NCBI GenBank assembly: GCA_028583605.1
Contig: CM053327.1
Location: 27,825,629-27,889,628 of the forward strand
Direction: 5' to 3'
DNA length: 64,000 nt
Source: Dastarcus helophoroides
Lineage: Eukaryota > Arthropoda > Insecta > Coleoptera > Bothrideridae
Shown here: positions 44,478-56,075 of the stretch, one piece after another
Layout of the letters: every line of letters begins with the position of its first letter
How positions within the stretch are numbered: position 1 is the first letter of the stretch
Translations under genes and position numbers: made by a program
The notes under the pieces: generated by a model
What the model saw: the letters and a program-made list of their open reading frames with translations, nothing else
Told to the model about the DNA's origin: nothing
The model's database searches: none

Positions 44478-46732
44478 TAATATTTCCGGTCAATAAGAGT
44501 TCACCATGAAGAATTTAACCTCAAAATTTCGACTTTAAATTCGGAATTTTGACTTTTTTCTTGAAATTTTGATTTTAATCTCCGAATTGAGACCTTAATC
44601 TCGAAATTTCGACTTTTTTCTTGAAATTTCAACTTTAATCGCGAAATTTCTAGAAAAAAAGACGAAATTTTGGTAATTAAGAATAGAAATTACCGAACGC
44701 ACCCTACTACCAACTGTTAAGCTTGTTGGGAAAGGGAAGAGGTGGGACGCAACTATCATTTGCCTAATTAACCATAGAATATAGAAATTTCTACTTTAAT
44801 CTCGAAATTTCGAGAAAAAAGTAGAAATTTCGCGATTGAAAGTCAAAACTTCGACTTTTTTTCTGGAAATTCCGATTCTTATCTCGAAATTCCGACTTTT
44901 TCTGGAAATATCGACTTTTTTTTCAAAATGCCGAATTTAAAGATGAAATTTTAAATTTTATCTCGAAACTTCGACTTTAAACTCGAAATTTCGTCTTTTT
45001 TTCTAGAAATTTCGAGTTTATTGTCGAAATGTTAAGATTAAAGTCGACAGTTCGAGATTCAAGTTCTAATTTCGACTTTAATCTTAGAATTTCGACTTTA
45101 AACTTGGAATTTCGACTTCTTTCTTGAAATTTCGATTTTAATCTCCGAATTGCGACTTTAATCTCGACATTTCGACTTTTTTCTTGAAATTTCAACTTTA
45201 ATAGCGGAATTTCGAGAAAAAAAGACGAAATTTTGATAATTAAGAATAGAAATTACCGAACGCACCCTACTACCAACTGGCAAGCTTGTTGGAAAGGGGA
45301 GTGGTGGGACGCAACCGTCATGTGCCTAACTTAACCATAGAGTATAGAAATTTCAACTTTAATCTCCAAATTTCGAGAAAAAAGTAGAAATTTCGCGTTT
45401 GAAAGTCGAAATTTCGACTTTTTTTCTGGAAATTCCGATCGTTATCTCGAAATTTCGACTTTTTCTGGAAATTTCGACGTTTTTCTCGAAATACCGAATT
45501 TAAAGTCGAAATTTTAAATTTAATCTCGAAATTTCGACTTTAAACTTCGTCTTTTTTTCTAAAAATTTTCACTTTCTCGAACTTTCGAGAAAAAGTCGAA
45601 ATTTCGAGTTTATTGTCGAAATGTTAAGATTAAAGTCGACAGTTCGAGATCCAAGTTCAAATTTCGACTATAATCTCAGAATTTCGAGAAAAAAGTCGAT
45701 ATTTCAAAAAAAAAAGTGGGATTTCTAACAAAAAATTTAATTGATCTTCTTTCTATGCCTTCGTAGGTAAAAACGAAATGTCGAAAAATAAGTCAAAATT
45801 ACTGCAAAAAATTACGAAGATGTAGAAAGAACAACGATTAATATAAAATTTTATTTTTAAAAATTTCGACTTTTTTCTTGAAATTTCCACTTTTTTTTCT
45901 ATAAATTCCGACTTTAACCTCAAAATTTCGACTTTAAACTCGGAATTTCCACTTTTTTCTTGAAATTTCGACTTTAATCTCCGAATTGCGACTTTAATCT
46001 CGAAATATCAACTTTTTTCTTAAAATTTCAACTTTTTTCTTGAAATTTCAACTTTAATCGCGAAATTTCGAGAAAAAAAGGCGAAATTTTCAATTTAATC
46101 TCGAAACTTCGACTTTAATCACGAACTTTTGAGAAAAACTTCGAAATTTCGAGTTTATTGTCCAAATGTTGATACTAAAGTCGACAGTTCGAGATTCAAG
46201 TTTAAATTTCGACTTTAATCTCAGAATTTCGAGAAACAAGTCGATATTTCAAAAAAAGTGGGATTGTTAAAATATAACTTTAATTGATCTCCTTTCTATC
46301 CCTTCGTAGGTAAAGATGAAATTTCGAAAAATAAGTCAAAATTACTATGAAAAATTACGAAGATGTAGAAAGGACATCGATTAAAATAAAATTTTATTTT
46401 TAAAAATTTCGGCTTTTTTCTTGAAATTTCCACTTTTTTATATACATTTCGCCTTTAACCTCAAAATTTCGACTTTAAACTCGGAATTTCGACTTTTTTC
46501 TTGAAATTTCGATTTTAATCTCCGAACTGCGACTTTAATCTCGAAATTTCGACCTTTTTCTTAAAATTTCGACCTTTTTTCTTGAAATTTCGACTTTTTT
46601 TCTTGAAATTTCAATTCTAATTGCGAAATAAAAAAAATAGGTGAAATTTTGGTAATTAAGAATTGAAATTACTGAACGCGCTCTACTACCAACTGTTAAG
46701 TTTGTTGGGAAAGAGAAGTGGTGGGACGCAAC

Positions 46733-47040
46733 CATATATGTAATACTTCTATATAGCCAGTTCCTCGTTTCTTATGGGAAAGACTTCTCTTTCTCGCTGA
46801 CCTTCACACGAATTAATGAGTCGCAAGGCGCAGGTGCTACAAATCATCTGTACATGGCCAAAGTCAGCTGTGCACGGCCAAACATAAACACCCGTTTAAC
46901 CCGCACGTACAGATTGGTTCATTTTGTTCAATTCATGCGCAATACTCGCCATTTATTCATGTTCCATCTTTATCGAATTTGGTTGGAACAAACTCGTGAA
47001 GAGAATAGGGAGCTGGCCATATAGAAGTATTACATATATG
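46733..47040. mobile_element. 308-bp MITE with 28-bp TIRs and perfect 8-bp TSD
   Basis: Ends begin CATATATGTAATACTTCTAT and are inverted over 28 bp with one mismatch (TATAGCCAG versus TATGGCCAG). GACGCAAC is duplicated at 46725-46732 and 47041-47048, and removing the insert restores block B of the surrounding array. 8-bp duplication fits hAT or P-type transposition; the ends do not match a family I know. No ORF. Confidence 0.85.
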
Positions 47041-47209
47041 GACGCAACTGTCATTTGCCTAATTAACCATAGAGTAAAGAAATTTCGACTTTAAATTCGA
47101 AATTTCGAGAAAAAAGTATACATTTAGCGATTTAAATCAAAATTTCGAGGTAAAGTCGAAACTTCGACTTTAATCTCGGAATTTTAAGAAAAAAGTCGAT
47201 GGTGTACAT

Positions 47210-48960
47210 TTTTTTAAAATTGATGAATTGGTGTCCTTTTTACGACTTTGTAAAAAACTGCAATTTTAAAATGAAAGTTAAGGAAAACAATCAAAAACAT
47301 AATAAGTTTAAATCTTAAAACTACAAACTATATAAATAAAGAATGCAATAATAATAAAATAAAGAATATAATGATAATAAGTTTAAACTCTTTATTTCTC
47401 TCGATATTTTTGAACAATCCATAGATTTGGCGGTAATGTCGGCCATATTCTTGTTGTCATTTAGGGTTTTGAAATCTGACTCGAATATTTTAACAATCCT
47501 GATTATCTTTTCTTTGTCATCTATTGTCAGAGTTTGACGTTTAAATTGTCGTTTGATATTTAAAAATGGTTCAAATGTTATTATTTTTCCTCAGTTGCAT
47601 TAGCTCCGTGAAATTCAAACGTACAACTAAATAAAGTTTAAGTGGAAATTAGTATAACTTTAAACAATACATTTAGACATTATTTATTTGTTCCCATCAA
47701 GAAAAAATTGCCCAAAATGGAAATAGATATACTTTATTTAGTCATTGGTTATTGTTAGATAAGATATGTATAATACAGAAATTAAAAATGTAATTGTCAA
47801 AGTTATTAATTAGTTTGGAATCATAGATTAAAATCGTAGCGTAAAAATTATAGATTGACGGTTATGGATACTTTCTTACCTGTGTATTGGTCATCCTTAG
47901 CAACTAAGATAAAGCGCCAACTTCAAAAACATCTGATAGTGAACGGCATGCAACAAAAATTCAGGAAGAATACTGCAAGAAAATACGGATAGTATCAAGC
48001 ACGAGCAGAAATAAACCATAAACTAAACATTAAAAACACGTAGAAACCAAAAAATAATAAACCGTCATTTATTGGAAACAAATTACCGAGTGACCGCTTT
48101 TGCTGAAGGCAGAATTATTACTGTGCCGTAATTCTGCATCCCTTTCTCTAACAAACAACTGTATTAATTTATGGTCGCTTTCAAATAGAAATTAAACTCG
48201 GAGAGATATACCAGCTGTGTGATTGTTTACATTTTAAACGAATTGCTTGTGCACCAAATAAAAGAATTTGTGTAATAAGCCCCATGTAATATACACAAGA
48301 AAGTTTCATTTAATATTAAGGAAGAACGTATTATTTAATAAATTCGTTACATAATATTTACAGGCTGCTGTCTATGTATTGGGATGATCAAGTTGTTTTT
48401 TATCGTTTAATAGATTTTCACTGATTGACAATTGCGAGATTTTAATACATTTGAACTACCATCATAACAAACCTACCCATTTACTGATGGACAATTCATG
48501 ATTTTGTATAAAACCATTCGAACATCTTAAAGCGACTTATTAATTTATGGATTGATGTAACTCATTAATTTAAATCATATATCGTCAAACAAAATATCTT
48601 TCAAGTGGATTTTCTTTTGCCTTAGAAAATTCTAACCTCTATGGACAAATAGGACGTCAAAGTGACACTTGAGATCGATAAGTAAACGTATGTATTTTTT
48701 GCTCAGTCTTCTAACAAAAATCATTTCGATCACTTTTTTATTTGACGTCACGATGCATTATAACCGTACATTTATTACGGCTTAAGATCATTCTTCCACA
48801 ATGTCTGTTATCGAAAATATAAACGATTCAGGGTTGTCATTTTGAGGCGTCAATGTCAAAATTGTGAGAACAATTATTTCCAAGGTATTCTTGCCAAAAT
48901 TAGTCATAAAAGTACGAAGGCGTAAAAGGACATTAATTTAAAAAAAAATCATAAATTTCC
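47210..48960. other. Intergenic, AT-rich; includes dispersed repeat copy 3
   Basis: No supported gene. 48411-48680 is the third copy of the dispersed repeat seen at 1600-1745 and 34060/38666. Fragments of array block A (AGTACGAAGGCGTAAAAGGA) occur near 48911. Confidence 0.45.
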
Positions 48961-48967
48961 AGTTTAA

Positions 48968-49691
48968 GGTAGTACTGTCGATACTGCTAGAGTCAAAACC
49001 ACAGTCAAAAGTATACATTATCTTGTTTGATTAACATAGGATTTAGACTGGACAATGTCGCAATGAAATAAAAGACACAGGAACTTCTATGAGTGAATAG
49101 TGTAATCATCAAAATCATTCAGTCATAATAAAGAAATATTTCATTGGAAAAATAAAAGAATTACTTTAAAAAAACATTACAAAACTAGCTATAGTAGGTT
49201 GAATTGACACCAATTGACACATTAATTAACGCGCAATCCTGAAAAGATTGACACCTAACCTTAAAACGGAAGTAAACAAAAGTGATTCATTCTATGGAAA
49301 CTCGCCGAATCGTTCATATAAAAGCAACGTTGTCATATCTAATAAACTACGGAAAAAGTAGGAAAAAACTAAATTTTTGATATTTATTCAGTAATTACTT
49401 CTATCACATGCTCTAAAACTGTACTTCGAAGTATCTAAAATGTTTTATATTTTATTTGCCATCGTTTTCCTTCATTTTACTGAAATCTAAACCGTACTTT
49501 TTGTAAAATATGATAAAATCGTAGGTTTCTCATAAGGTTCAATGTTAGGAGCTTGAAATTTCAAAGGTCAACAACTTTTTACTGGTTCTCTGCAGCTCTT
49601 CAAAAATTTAACTGGATCATTATCTTACTATAATCTACCAATATGTCCAGTTTCATAAAATTCTGAACGACATTAAACCGACAGTACTACC
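48968..49691. mobile_element. TTAA-flanked MITE-like element, copy 2, uninterrupted
   Basis: GGTAGTACTGTCGATACTGC at the left, CCGACAGTACTACC at the right, both bordered by TTAA (48964-48967 and 49692-49695). 724 bp, noncoding. It is the reference for the interrupted copy at 11249. A right-end fragment (GACTGTACTACC) also lies at about 39800-39957. Confidence 0.75.
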
Positions 49692-50300
49692 TTAAAGTCA
49701 AAATTTCGACTTTAATCTCGAAATTACGACTTTCTTTCTCGAAATTTCCATTTTTTCTCGAAATTTCGACTTTATTCTCAAAATTTCGACTTTTATCTCG
49801 AAACTTGACTTTAAACTTGAAATTTTTTTTTCTTAAAATTTCGACTTTTTTTTTTAAATTCCGAGATTAAAGTCGAAACTTTGGCTTTAATATCGAAATT
49901 TCGAGATTAAAGGCGAAATTTCTAAACTTTATGGTTGTTAGGCATTGACAGTTGGGTCCCACCCTTCCCCTTTCCATACAATATTGACAGTTGGCAGTAG
50001 GGTGCGTTCAGTAATTTCTATTTTTGATTACAAAATGTTTCGTCTTTTTTTTTCGAAATTTCAAGATTAAAGTTGAAATTCCGAGACAAAAGTCGAAATT
50101 CCAAGATAAAAGTCGAACTTTCGAGTTTAAAGTCGAAATTTCGAGTTTAAAGTCGAAATTTCAAGTTTAAAGTGGAAATTTTAAGATATAAGTCGAACTT
50201 TTGAGAAAACATTCGAAATTTCGAGTTTAAAGTGGAAACTTCGAGATTAAAGTTGAAATTTCGAGAACAAAGTCAACATTTCTGAAAAAAAAATTGTAAT
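49692..50300. repeat. TCGAAATTTCGA-type array, second block
   Basis: Same repeat words as 42630-47210, with block B present in inverse orientation (49930-50020: GGGTCCCACCCTTCCCC, AGTAGGGTGCGTTCAGTAAT) and a piece of block A at about 50300-50330. The two blocks are therefore partly inverted relative to each other, on either side of the element at 48968. Confidence 0.75.
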
Positions 50301-50309
50301 CGATGTCCT

Positions 50310-53300
50310 TTCTATGCCTTCGTATAAAACGGATTACATTACAAAATGTTATTTTTTATGGCCAAATTAATAAAATGTTTTAAATGTAATCAGAAAAAAT
50401 CTCGTTGCAAAAATTGAATATTGCTCTTTTAAGAAAAAAAGAAGTTTAAGAATGTTCAGAAAATACGGTCAAAAACAGGAAGACAATTTCATCCAAATGG
50501 TTTCTATATAAATTCTATGATTTTATCGATCTTCTTCTTTCATTATTTACGTATTTCTTCTCTTTAGCTCACGTACGTTACACTCGATTGGCCAGACACG
50601 TCCTTGTCATTTAAAGCACCTGTGTTCGATTCTGCAATAGCGTCAAGCACTTTTCTTAATTAATATGCAAAATCAGTGTCTCGTTAAGCAATAACAATTT
50701 CAATTATTCGGTTAGAATTAATAACTATCTATTTCATATCACGGTTAGCAACTTTTGAATGCGTTATATCTTTGCAGATAACTGGTAAGACAGCGAAAAG
50801 AATCAAAGACATGGGAATTAATTTACGCCTAGATATACAATTTTACGTAATACAGGGTCGAGTCTCGTAAAAATACTGGAGAAATCTAAATTTACTGAAT
50901 TCCATGGATTACTGATCTAATTTAGAGCATTTTGTCAATGTAAACAATAATTACTTTTCGTCATGTATGTCGACTGGAGAAGTTTTGGGTTTAGTTAATA
51001 AAATAGTAATTGATAAATTATTGAATAGTTGCTAGTTGTTCAATTTTCCATTTTTTCTCTTAAATTTGGAAAGGTATCAAAAAATGTTTTTATAAATACA
51101 ATTTTTTTTCGATCTTTTTCTCGAAATAAGACTTTTTTCTAAATATTTTTTAGATAGACTGTTAAAGTTTGTTAAAAAGGTTTTTTCGATAAATCGAGAA
51201 ATTCCTCTAAAAACCTTTTTTAAAAAATTCATAGTTGGTCAATAAAATTTCGATTTTTTTTTTAGAAATCTCGATTTTTTCTTGCAACTTCTCTTTAAAG
51301 TTTCTTCTCAAGATTTTTTTTAATTGGCAAAATTTGGACTTTTTTCAAACAAAAAAATAAAAGAATTTTCGTTTTTTTTCTAGAAATTTCCATTTTCGTC
51401 TTGAAATTTCCACTTTTATATAGAAATTTTTACTTGTTTCCCACGAACATTGGAGTTTTCTCTTACTTTCTATGAAAAGTGTTTGTATGAATTTCATGTT
51501 CTCAAAATTTCGTTTTTTTTTAAATGTCGTGTTATTCCTTTAATTTTGGAGTTTTTTCAACATTTCGATTTTGGTCGGGATACTTATATTTTTTGATAAA
51601 AAATTTCCTTATAGACATCTCAAGTTTTTTCTTAAAATTTTCAATTTTCTCGTAATGGTTATTAAACTTTTTTCGTGAAATTTCTACATTTTTTGGTCGA
51701 ATTTACAATTGCAAATTGTGCAAATGATACATATTTCTATGAGTCACAAAAATAATTGTAACGTATTTTATCACTATTACAAATTCCTTTCTTATCCAAA
51801 GACCATTTAATGGGACGTGCTGCGGAAGGAAACTAATTTGATTTTTGTTCTATTATTTTTTGACATTTATTGGAATCATTCAACATAAAATTTTTAATAC
51901 TTTCTCACGGTAACATTAATAATTTCTTGTTTAAATGTCTTATATTCAGTTTTATTTTAAACCGTGGATACGCAGATGAGAGTTTCCATTTACTTTGATT
52001 AATGAGGGGTGGCGCCAGTATAATTAGTAAATTGAGGAAGTTTAAATAGGGCAAGGAGAAACGCCCGTAGCTTCTTACATGTTTAAAGAGTAATCGCCAC
52101 TTAAAATATTTGGCTCTTTTTAAATTCAAGTTCTATTCCTTTAAGAGATATAAGGTTCCAGTTTCTTTAAAAAAATATTTTAATGAAACTTAGAGTTTCG
52201 TCAAAAGATTTATTGTTTTTTAAAAAAGGTAGATTTTCATTTATCGAAATTTCGATATTTTACCAAACGTCTTGTTTATACAATTTGGATGTTTTCCTCA
52301 AAATTTCGAGTTTGTTTTAAGTAAAAGTATTATATAATTCCCTAATATTACCATTCAAAAGTGAGGTGTATTTTAAAGAGCGTGATATGACCTATTAATT
52401 TACAATATGATTGAAATACTAATAACGTCGCTTTTTTAACTTTTAATATAGTGCCATCTATTGGCACTAATTTAATTTAATATTGACGTAACTCTATCGG
52501 TAGCGTGAATGAAGTTTAGTTTTCCATAAGGAAATATTTCTAATGGAACCGGAAACATTTGATGCTGCCTTGCTAGTGTTGGCTGAATTCAATCAACCAT
52601 ACTGGTAATACTAGACCTGTACTCGAGTCATAGTAAAAAAATTGATTTCTGATAAACTCGCTTTAGTTAAAATGACATTTTCTTCTTCTTTCCACCTATT
52701 TGAAAACGTTAAACAGAAATAGTTTCGCTAGATGTTATAATCCATTTTATACTACAATGGTTTACCACGGGATTTATATTATTTCACGTTACACGCATTA
52801 ATTCAGATGATTTTACGATACCATTGTTTGGTTTGGTAATATACCATAAATTTTGTAAAAATGTAAATTAGGCTTTATGTTCGTATACGCGTAAACCATG
52901 ACGGATTTATATAAATCCAAAGTGCTTGACCTCTGTGGTTTATTAATTCTGGAGCAGACTAACGATTAATTCAGAGAAATTCGGCTGTAACTTTGTTTTC
53001 AAACCTCAGGTGTTTTAAACAATGTTCTTACAAGCTTTCAAATATACTTCACAGCAGTATTATTAATCCAATTTATCATAAAATATACAGATTTATTTCT
53101 ATGACTATGATGCCGAAAACACAAATCTAATTAATCCAATTTCTCATAAAAATGTTCTATGACATAATTAATTCATGAGTGCCGAAAACATAAAAATTAA
53201 AATTTGCTCATGCCTTTTGCAAAAATGTAAACTTACAGATATCAAAGAAAATATTTTAATCACACCTAAGGGTAACTGAAGTGCACACTGAAAGCAAAAT

Positions 53301-54400
53301 TGTGAATAAGCTCTATAATTAATAAATGATACGTAGATAACGATTGTGCGTTCGCATAATCTAGCTAGCATGCCACTAATTAAAATTGATTTACCCTAGT
53401 TGTCGGTTTTGTACAAGATCGGTTATCAACCGAATTAATTAACTTATCACCGGCTTTTAGCGGGGAGGTATATTGCTCTTTATTGTTGTAATTTTCGATT
53501 TCACAAATCATACTATAGCGCGCGGGACAATTAAAAATTTACCGCCGATTATACCACAATTAAAAAACGTTCACGACGATGCGCTTTGAGTGAAAATACC
53601 AAACAAAACTGAAAAGCCAATGATCGGAAACGTCAAATTGTTCAGTGTTTTAGTTACATTTTATGTGGAAAGTTGGTTAGGCTGTTAGCGGCGCCCCATC
53701 TGTTTGTGAAAAGCTTAACTAATGCGCATTACTAAATAAAATCTATTAAAAGTATTTTTCTGGCATCATAAAACTTAAATACAGTACCCTTTTCGCAAAG
53801 TTTTAATTTTCCTTATTTTGACTAATAATAAATATTAACAAAACGCTGTACGTATAGAAAAAAGTTGTTTTTGGTTGAAATTTTCTATTGTTATGGCATC
53901 TAGAGGTGACTAGCGCAACTAGACCATAATAAACCTTATTTTATGTCAATAGGTCGTGTACTATTTAAAAAATAATGAGTACACAAAAATTAATTGGTGC
54001 AATTTATTTAAAATTTAAATGAATATTTTTACTTTAAACAAATATGATAGAAATATTTATATCTTAAAAAGTAGCTTACCTTACCGCAGAAGAAACCTGT
54101 AATTTATTAAAGCTTCTTTGAGGCCATAGATGTCGCTATTAAAAAAAAATAAACAAATTAATATAGAGATAATTGAATATCTTAGAATATACTGAAGCAT
54201 ATATTACATGTTGTTAAATAAATACTTGAAAATTTAATTTCATGATTTTTAAAAACAAACTGCATCGACAGCAATTTAAATTAGTTGCACTACAGTGTTC
54301 TGGATTTAGGATTTTTATATCTACAAGTTTAACTGCTAGATAGCAGATATTCGGGTATACATAAATTTTAATTTTAAATATCAGTTTTGTGCTATGTCAA
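50310..54400. other. Intergenic region upstream of the membrane-protein ORF and Diap2
   Basis: Degenerate TTTCGATTTTT-type repeat at 51040-51700 and 52140-52330; the rest is AT-rich without supported genes. About 53440-53720 is less AT-biased, with TATAGCGCGCGGGACAATT and GTTAGCGGCGCCCCATC, and could be regulatory. Confidence 0.35.
54060..54175 (-). pseudogene. Decayed partial copy of the neighbouring membrane-protein ORF
   Basis: Minus-strand reading LICLFFFNSDIYGLKEAL, then INYRFLLR and a stop, aligns with LICLVFIRDLYDLRRDIS of the ORF at 54424-54738, and the DNA aligns over about 100 bp around GACATCTATGGCCTC versus GACCTCTATGACCTC. Confidence 0.4.
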
Positions 54401-54423
54401 AAAGGACAATTAAATAATTGAAG

Positions 54424-54738
54424 CTAAAGCACAAATGAAAAATTTTTGTTTGTATTGAAATAATTAAACGTGAAACAGATATTTATTTTTTTAAAAGTAG
54501 CCCACGCTGTGGGAGAAGAAATCTGTAAATTACTGATGTCTCTCCTGAGGTCATAGAGGTCTCTAATAAAAACTAAGCAAATCAATAAAAAGATCATCAC
54601 AAATAATAATATACGGATTTTATTATTATTGCATTTATGTAACATTACTTTTATAATAAGGTATATCTGAATATATTTAAAGTTATTAAAATATTGACGA
54701 TAAATAATAGTCGTAGTACAGTTTTCTGTATTCTGCAT
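54424..54738 (-). CDS. Possible small single-pass membrane protein, 104 aa
   Basis: From the Met at 54738 (MQNTENCTTTIIYRQYF) the frame runs to 54424. It contains one strongly hydrophobic segment, ILLFVMIFLLICLVFI, followed by charged RDLYDLRRDISNLQ. A longer frame from 54783 begins inside the MITE at 54761-54889, so the start at 54738 is preferred. A partial homologue on the same strand lies at about 54060-54175. I do not recognise the family; it may be one exon of a larger gene. Confidence 0.35.
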   Translation of the reverse strand: MQNTENCTTTIIYRQYFNNFKYIQIYLIIKVMLHKCNNNKIRILLFVMIFLLICLVFIRDLYDLRRDISNLQISSPTAWATFKKINICFTFNYFNTNKNFSFVL

Positions 54739-54760
54739 GGCGGACTGGTTGCAAACATTA

Positions 54761-54889
54761 TGTTTATTAATTTTATTTAACATATCTGCGACTTAGTTTG
54801 AAAATATTAAAATTTTTATTAGTAAAAATTTAAATATTTCTTAGTTGCAGTAATGGGCTCGCAGAAATGTTAAATAAAATTAATAAACA
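54761..54889. mobile_element. MITE of the TGTTTATTAA family, copy 2
   Basis: TGTTTATTAATTTTATTTAA at the left is inverted at the right (TTAAATAAAATTAATAAACA). 129 bp, shorter inner region than the copy at 44303-44477. Confidence 0.75.
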
Positions 54890-55148
54890 GTTTTCTGTCT
54901 TTAAATTACTTATTTTAAGCTTGACTACTCATTGGCAGATGTCGCAGTGATCATAAACTTCAACTGATTATAAATGTCAAAATGACGTTTAGTTTAAAGG
55001 ACCTCAGAAAGTATTTTATTTAAATTATTTTTGTATAATAGAGTGTTTATTTCTTACAACATGTTAAAATATAATAAGATGACTTTGTTGGACCTCCGCA
55101 ACTTGTATAAATTTATCACTTTAGTTTCATAACCTCGAAAACTTAAAA

Positions 55149-56075
55149 ATGAATTTTGAGCAAAATCGACTGGAGACGTTTCAAGATTGGCCATCTGATG
55201 CAGTAGTGAGTGCTGCTAGAATCGCGAAGGCTGGATTCTTTTCTTTGAGGGACGGGGTAAAAGTGGAATGTTTTTCCTGTCACGTTCAAATTGTTGAATG
55301 GAGTTATGGGGACCAAGTTATGGCAAAACACAGGACTTTGAATCCGGAATGTCAGTTTGTGTTGAATCCTGTCGCTGCTGGTAACGTGCCCATAATTTCC
55401 TCTAATCCAACGTCGACTCCATCAAGTTCTACTCCTTCGACATTGAATGATATGAAGAATGAAGAGGGAAGATTGCAGACATTTGAAAATTGGCCCGTGT
55501 CTCATATAGTGCGACCTGAGGCTTTGGCCAGAGCTGGGTTTTTTTATTTAAATAAGAGTGATAGAACGAAATGTGCTTACTGTAATGGTGTTGTCAGTAA
55601 ATGGGAACCTCACGATGACCCCGATAAGGAGCATAAGAGGCATTTTCCGAATTGTCCATTTGTTCAGTCTACAATTATACCTAGAATAAAACATGGAATA
55701 CTTAGAGATGTATCAATGTCCAACTTGGAATTAGTCGATAGTCCTAATTTGGAAGTTTTCGGGTTGACCCCACACAAGGGGCCTAAACGGCCGGATGTAG
55801 CTACAGTTGAAGCAAGATTGGCAACTTTTGCTGCTTGGCCACCTGATTTGATGCAAACGCCCGATATTTTGGCGCAGGCTGGGTTTTATTACGAAGGGAA
55901 CGGGGATCAGGTCAGATGTTTTCATTGCGACGGTGGTTTGAGACATTGGGATCCCCCAGATGACCCGTGGACAGAGCACGCGAGATGGTTTCCTACTTGC
56001 GCTTTTCTAAAAATTGTAAAGGGACAGGAATTCATTTCCGCTTGCGCAATTGAAAATCACGAAGGAAGTAATTTG
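55149..56075 (+). CDS. Diap2: Inhibitor of apoptosis with three BIR domains (5' exon)
   Basis: ATG at 55149 (context CTTAAAAATG), open for 309 codons to the donor TTTG|GTAAGT at 56075/56076. Three BIR domains at about residues 5-70, 104-172 and 221-291, each with CxxC...H...C zinc ligands: ECFSC...H...C; KCAYC...EHKRHFPNC; RCFHC...EHARWFPTC. The run KIVKGQEF after BIR3 is typical of Diap2/cIAP-type proteins. Drosophila Diap2 has the same three BIRs, then UBA and RING, and works as a ubiquitin ligase in the Imd pathway and against caspases. The UBA and RING exons are not visible up to 64000, so the next intron is probably over 7.9 kb. The frame past the donor is intronic read-through. Confidence 0.85.

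Larger units (their letters stand above)
42630..47210. repeat. Array of TCGAAATTTCGA-type repeat with a higher-order unit of about 500 bp
   Basis: Dense repetition of GAAATTTCGACTTT, AATCTCGAAATTTCGA and their complements, many centred on the palindrome TCGAAATTTCGA. Two other blocks recur inside: block A (GATCTCCTTTCTRTGCCTTC then GTAGAAAGGGCATC) at about 43085, 43610, 44105, 45720 and 46260, and block B (ATTACCGAACGCACCCTACT then GGTGGGACGCAAC) at about 44673, 45234 and 46651. This makes a loose higher-order repeat. No coding sequence; ORFs here are translation noise. Two MITEs interrupt it. Confidence 0.85.

Noticed and set aside
42630..47210. Possible CRISPR-like or regular satellite array
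   Set aside because: Repeat spacing is irregular, words are short and occur in both orientations, and there are no unique spacers. This is degenerate low-complexity repeat in a eukaryotic genome.
50560..50650. tRNA-like segment with a B-box-like GTTCGATTC
   Set aside because: No acceptor stem pairing or anticodon arm could be drawn and the A box is poor; at best a tRNA-derived SINE fragment.
54739..54783. Upstream start for the 119-codon minus-strand ORF
   Set aside because: The extra N-terminal residues are encoded by the TIR of the MITE at 54761-54889.
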